Assembly: GCA_022732315.1 (NCBI GenBank)
Contig: JAIJUV010000038.1
Span: 1 to 17,165 of the forward strand
Length of the DNA: 17,165 bases
Origin: Prevotella sp.
Lineage (GTDB): Bacteria; Bacteroidota; Bacteroidia; Bacteroidales; Bacteroidaceae
Direction of reading: 5' to 3'
Shown here: positions 16,651-17,165 of the stretch, in pieces
Numbering within the stretch: position 1 is the stretch's first letter
How the letters are laid out: every line of letters starts with the position of its first letter
The notes under the pieces: model-generated
Database searches by the model: none
The model's input: only the letters and a program-made list of their open reading frames with translations
What the model was told of the DNA's origin: nothing
Position numbers and translations under genes: made by a program

Positions 16651-16701
16651 GAGTAAGAAAAAGATTAAAAACGTTTTTTAGTAGTAAATTTAAATTTTAA
16701 A

Positions 16702-17163
16702 ATGGACACATTAAGTTTCAAGACTATCTCTGTTAATAAGGAGACAGCTAAGAAAGAGTGGGTTGTAATCGACGCAACAGACCAGGTAGTTGGTCGCCTT
16801 TGCTCAAAGGTTGCTAAGTTGCTTCGTGGTAAGTACAAGCCAACTTTCACTCCACACGTAGATTGTGGTGACAACGTAATCATTATCAACGCAGCTAAGG
16901 CTGTATTCTCTGGCAAGAAGGAGACTGATAAGGTTTACACACGTTACACTGGTTACCCTGGTGGTCAGCGCTTCAATACTCCAGCTGAGTTGCGCAAGCG
17001 TCCTGATGGTATGGACAAGATCCTCCGTCACGCAGTTAAGGGTATGTTGCCAAAGGGCCCTCTCGGTCGCTCTTTGATGGACAACCTCTTCATTTACGAT
17101 GGCACAGAGCACAAGCATGAGGCTCAGCAGCCAAAGGCAATTGATATTAACCAGTATAAATAA
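16702..17163 (+). CDS. rplM: Large ribosomal subunit protein L13 (uL13)
   Basis: This is ribosomal protein L13, a 23S rRNA-binding protein needed early in assembly of the large subunit. The 153-residue product is complete, and its length is normal. Typical features are WVVIDATDQVVGRLCSKVA near the N-terminus, then VIIINAAKAVFSGKK and YTRYTGYPGG, then LRHAVKGMLPKGPLGRS and the ending with HEAQQP. The start ATG at 16702 lies in an AT-rich context (AAATTTAAATTT at 16686-16697) without a Shine-Dalgarno sequence. The gene has its own promoter and structured leader and follows the terminator of the upstream operon, so it is a separate unit. Its usual partner, rpsI (S9), would be expected immediately to the right, beyond the window end two bases after the stop. 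Confidence 0.98.
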   Translation: MDTLSFKTISVNKETAKKEWVVIDATDQVVGRLCSKVAKLLRGKYKPTFTPHVDCGDNVIIINAAKAVFSGKKETDKVYTRYTGYPGGQRFNTPAELRKRPDGMDKILRHAVKGMLPKGPLGRSLMDNLFIYDGTEHKHEAQQPKAIDINQYK

Positions 17164-17165
17164 TT

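Noticed and set aside
1..17165. tRNA or rRNA genes, insertion sequences, CRISPR arrays, phage or integrase attachment sites
   Set aside because: No transposase or integrase motifs, terminal inverted repeats, cloverleaf-like segments or regularly spaced repeats were found on either strand.

Overview
The window looks like chromosome of a Prevotellaceae-type Bacteroidota (Prevotella/Segatella-like). The grounds are a SusC/SusD pair, several lipoproteins with SCS/SC-type lipoboxes, three secreted proteins ending in type IX secretion (T9SS) type A-like sorting domains, TAnnTTTG promoter elements, A-rich rather than Shine-Dalgarno translation starts, and an L13 gene with a structured leader. The genus is an inference from style; nothing in the window proves it.

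Layout. Bases 1-308 are an upstream non-coding or gene-end region with a short degenerate repeat and a probable promoter. From 309 to 16349 eight genes run on the + strand with gaps of only 2-35 bases, ending at a strong intrinsic terminator (16401-16435). In order they are: SusC-like TonB-dependent transporter; SusD-like lipoprotein; HExxH zinc metallohydrolase lipoprotein; DUF4302-like lipoprotein; BACON-repeat lipoprotein; 1180-residue secreted GLUG-repeat protein with a sorting domain; 940-residue secreted M6-family metalloprotease with a sorting domain; 437-residue secreted helical protein with a very short sorting-like tail. After the terminator come a separate promoter, a ~155-base structured leader and rplM (ribosomal protein L13), which ends at the window edge.

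How the genes may work together. The first five genes form a SusCD outer-membrane importer with three accessory surface lipoproteins, one of them a putative metallohydrolase. The next three are predicted to leave through the T9SS and stay on the surface or be released; one is a large protease. No glycoside hydrolase, polysaccharide lyase, sulfatase, SusE/F-like glycan-binding protein, sigma/anti-sigma pair or hybrid two-component regulator is present. The simplest reading is a protein/peptide acquisition locus in which the M6 protease cuts extracellular protein, surface lipoproteins bind or trim the pieces, and SusCD imports them. That reading is inference; each family assignment rests on motifs described in the entries. 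The joining of a SusCD-metallohydrolase-DUF4302-BACON module to three T9SS cargo genes in one apparent transcription unit is the most interesting feature of the window.
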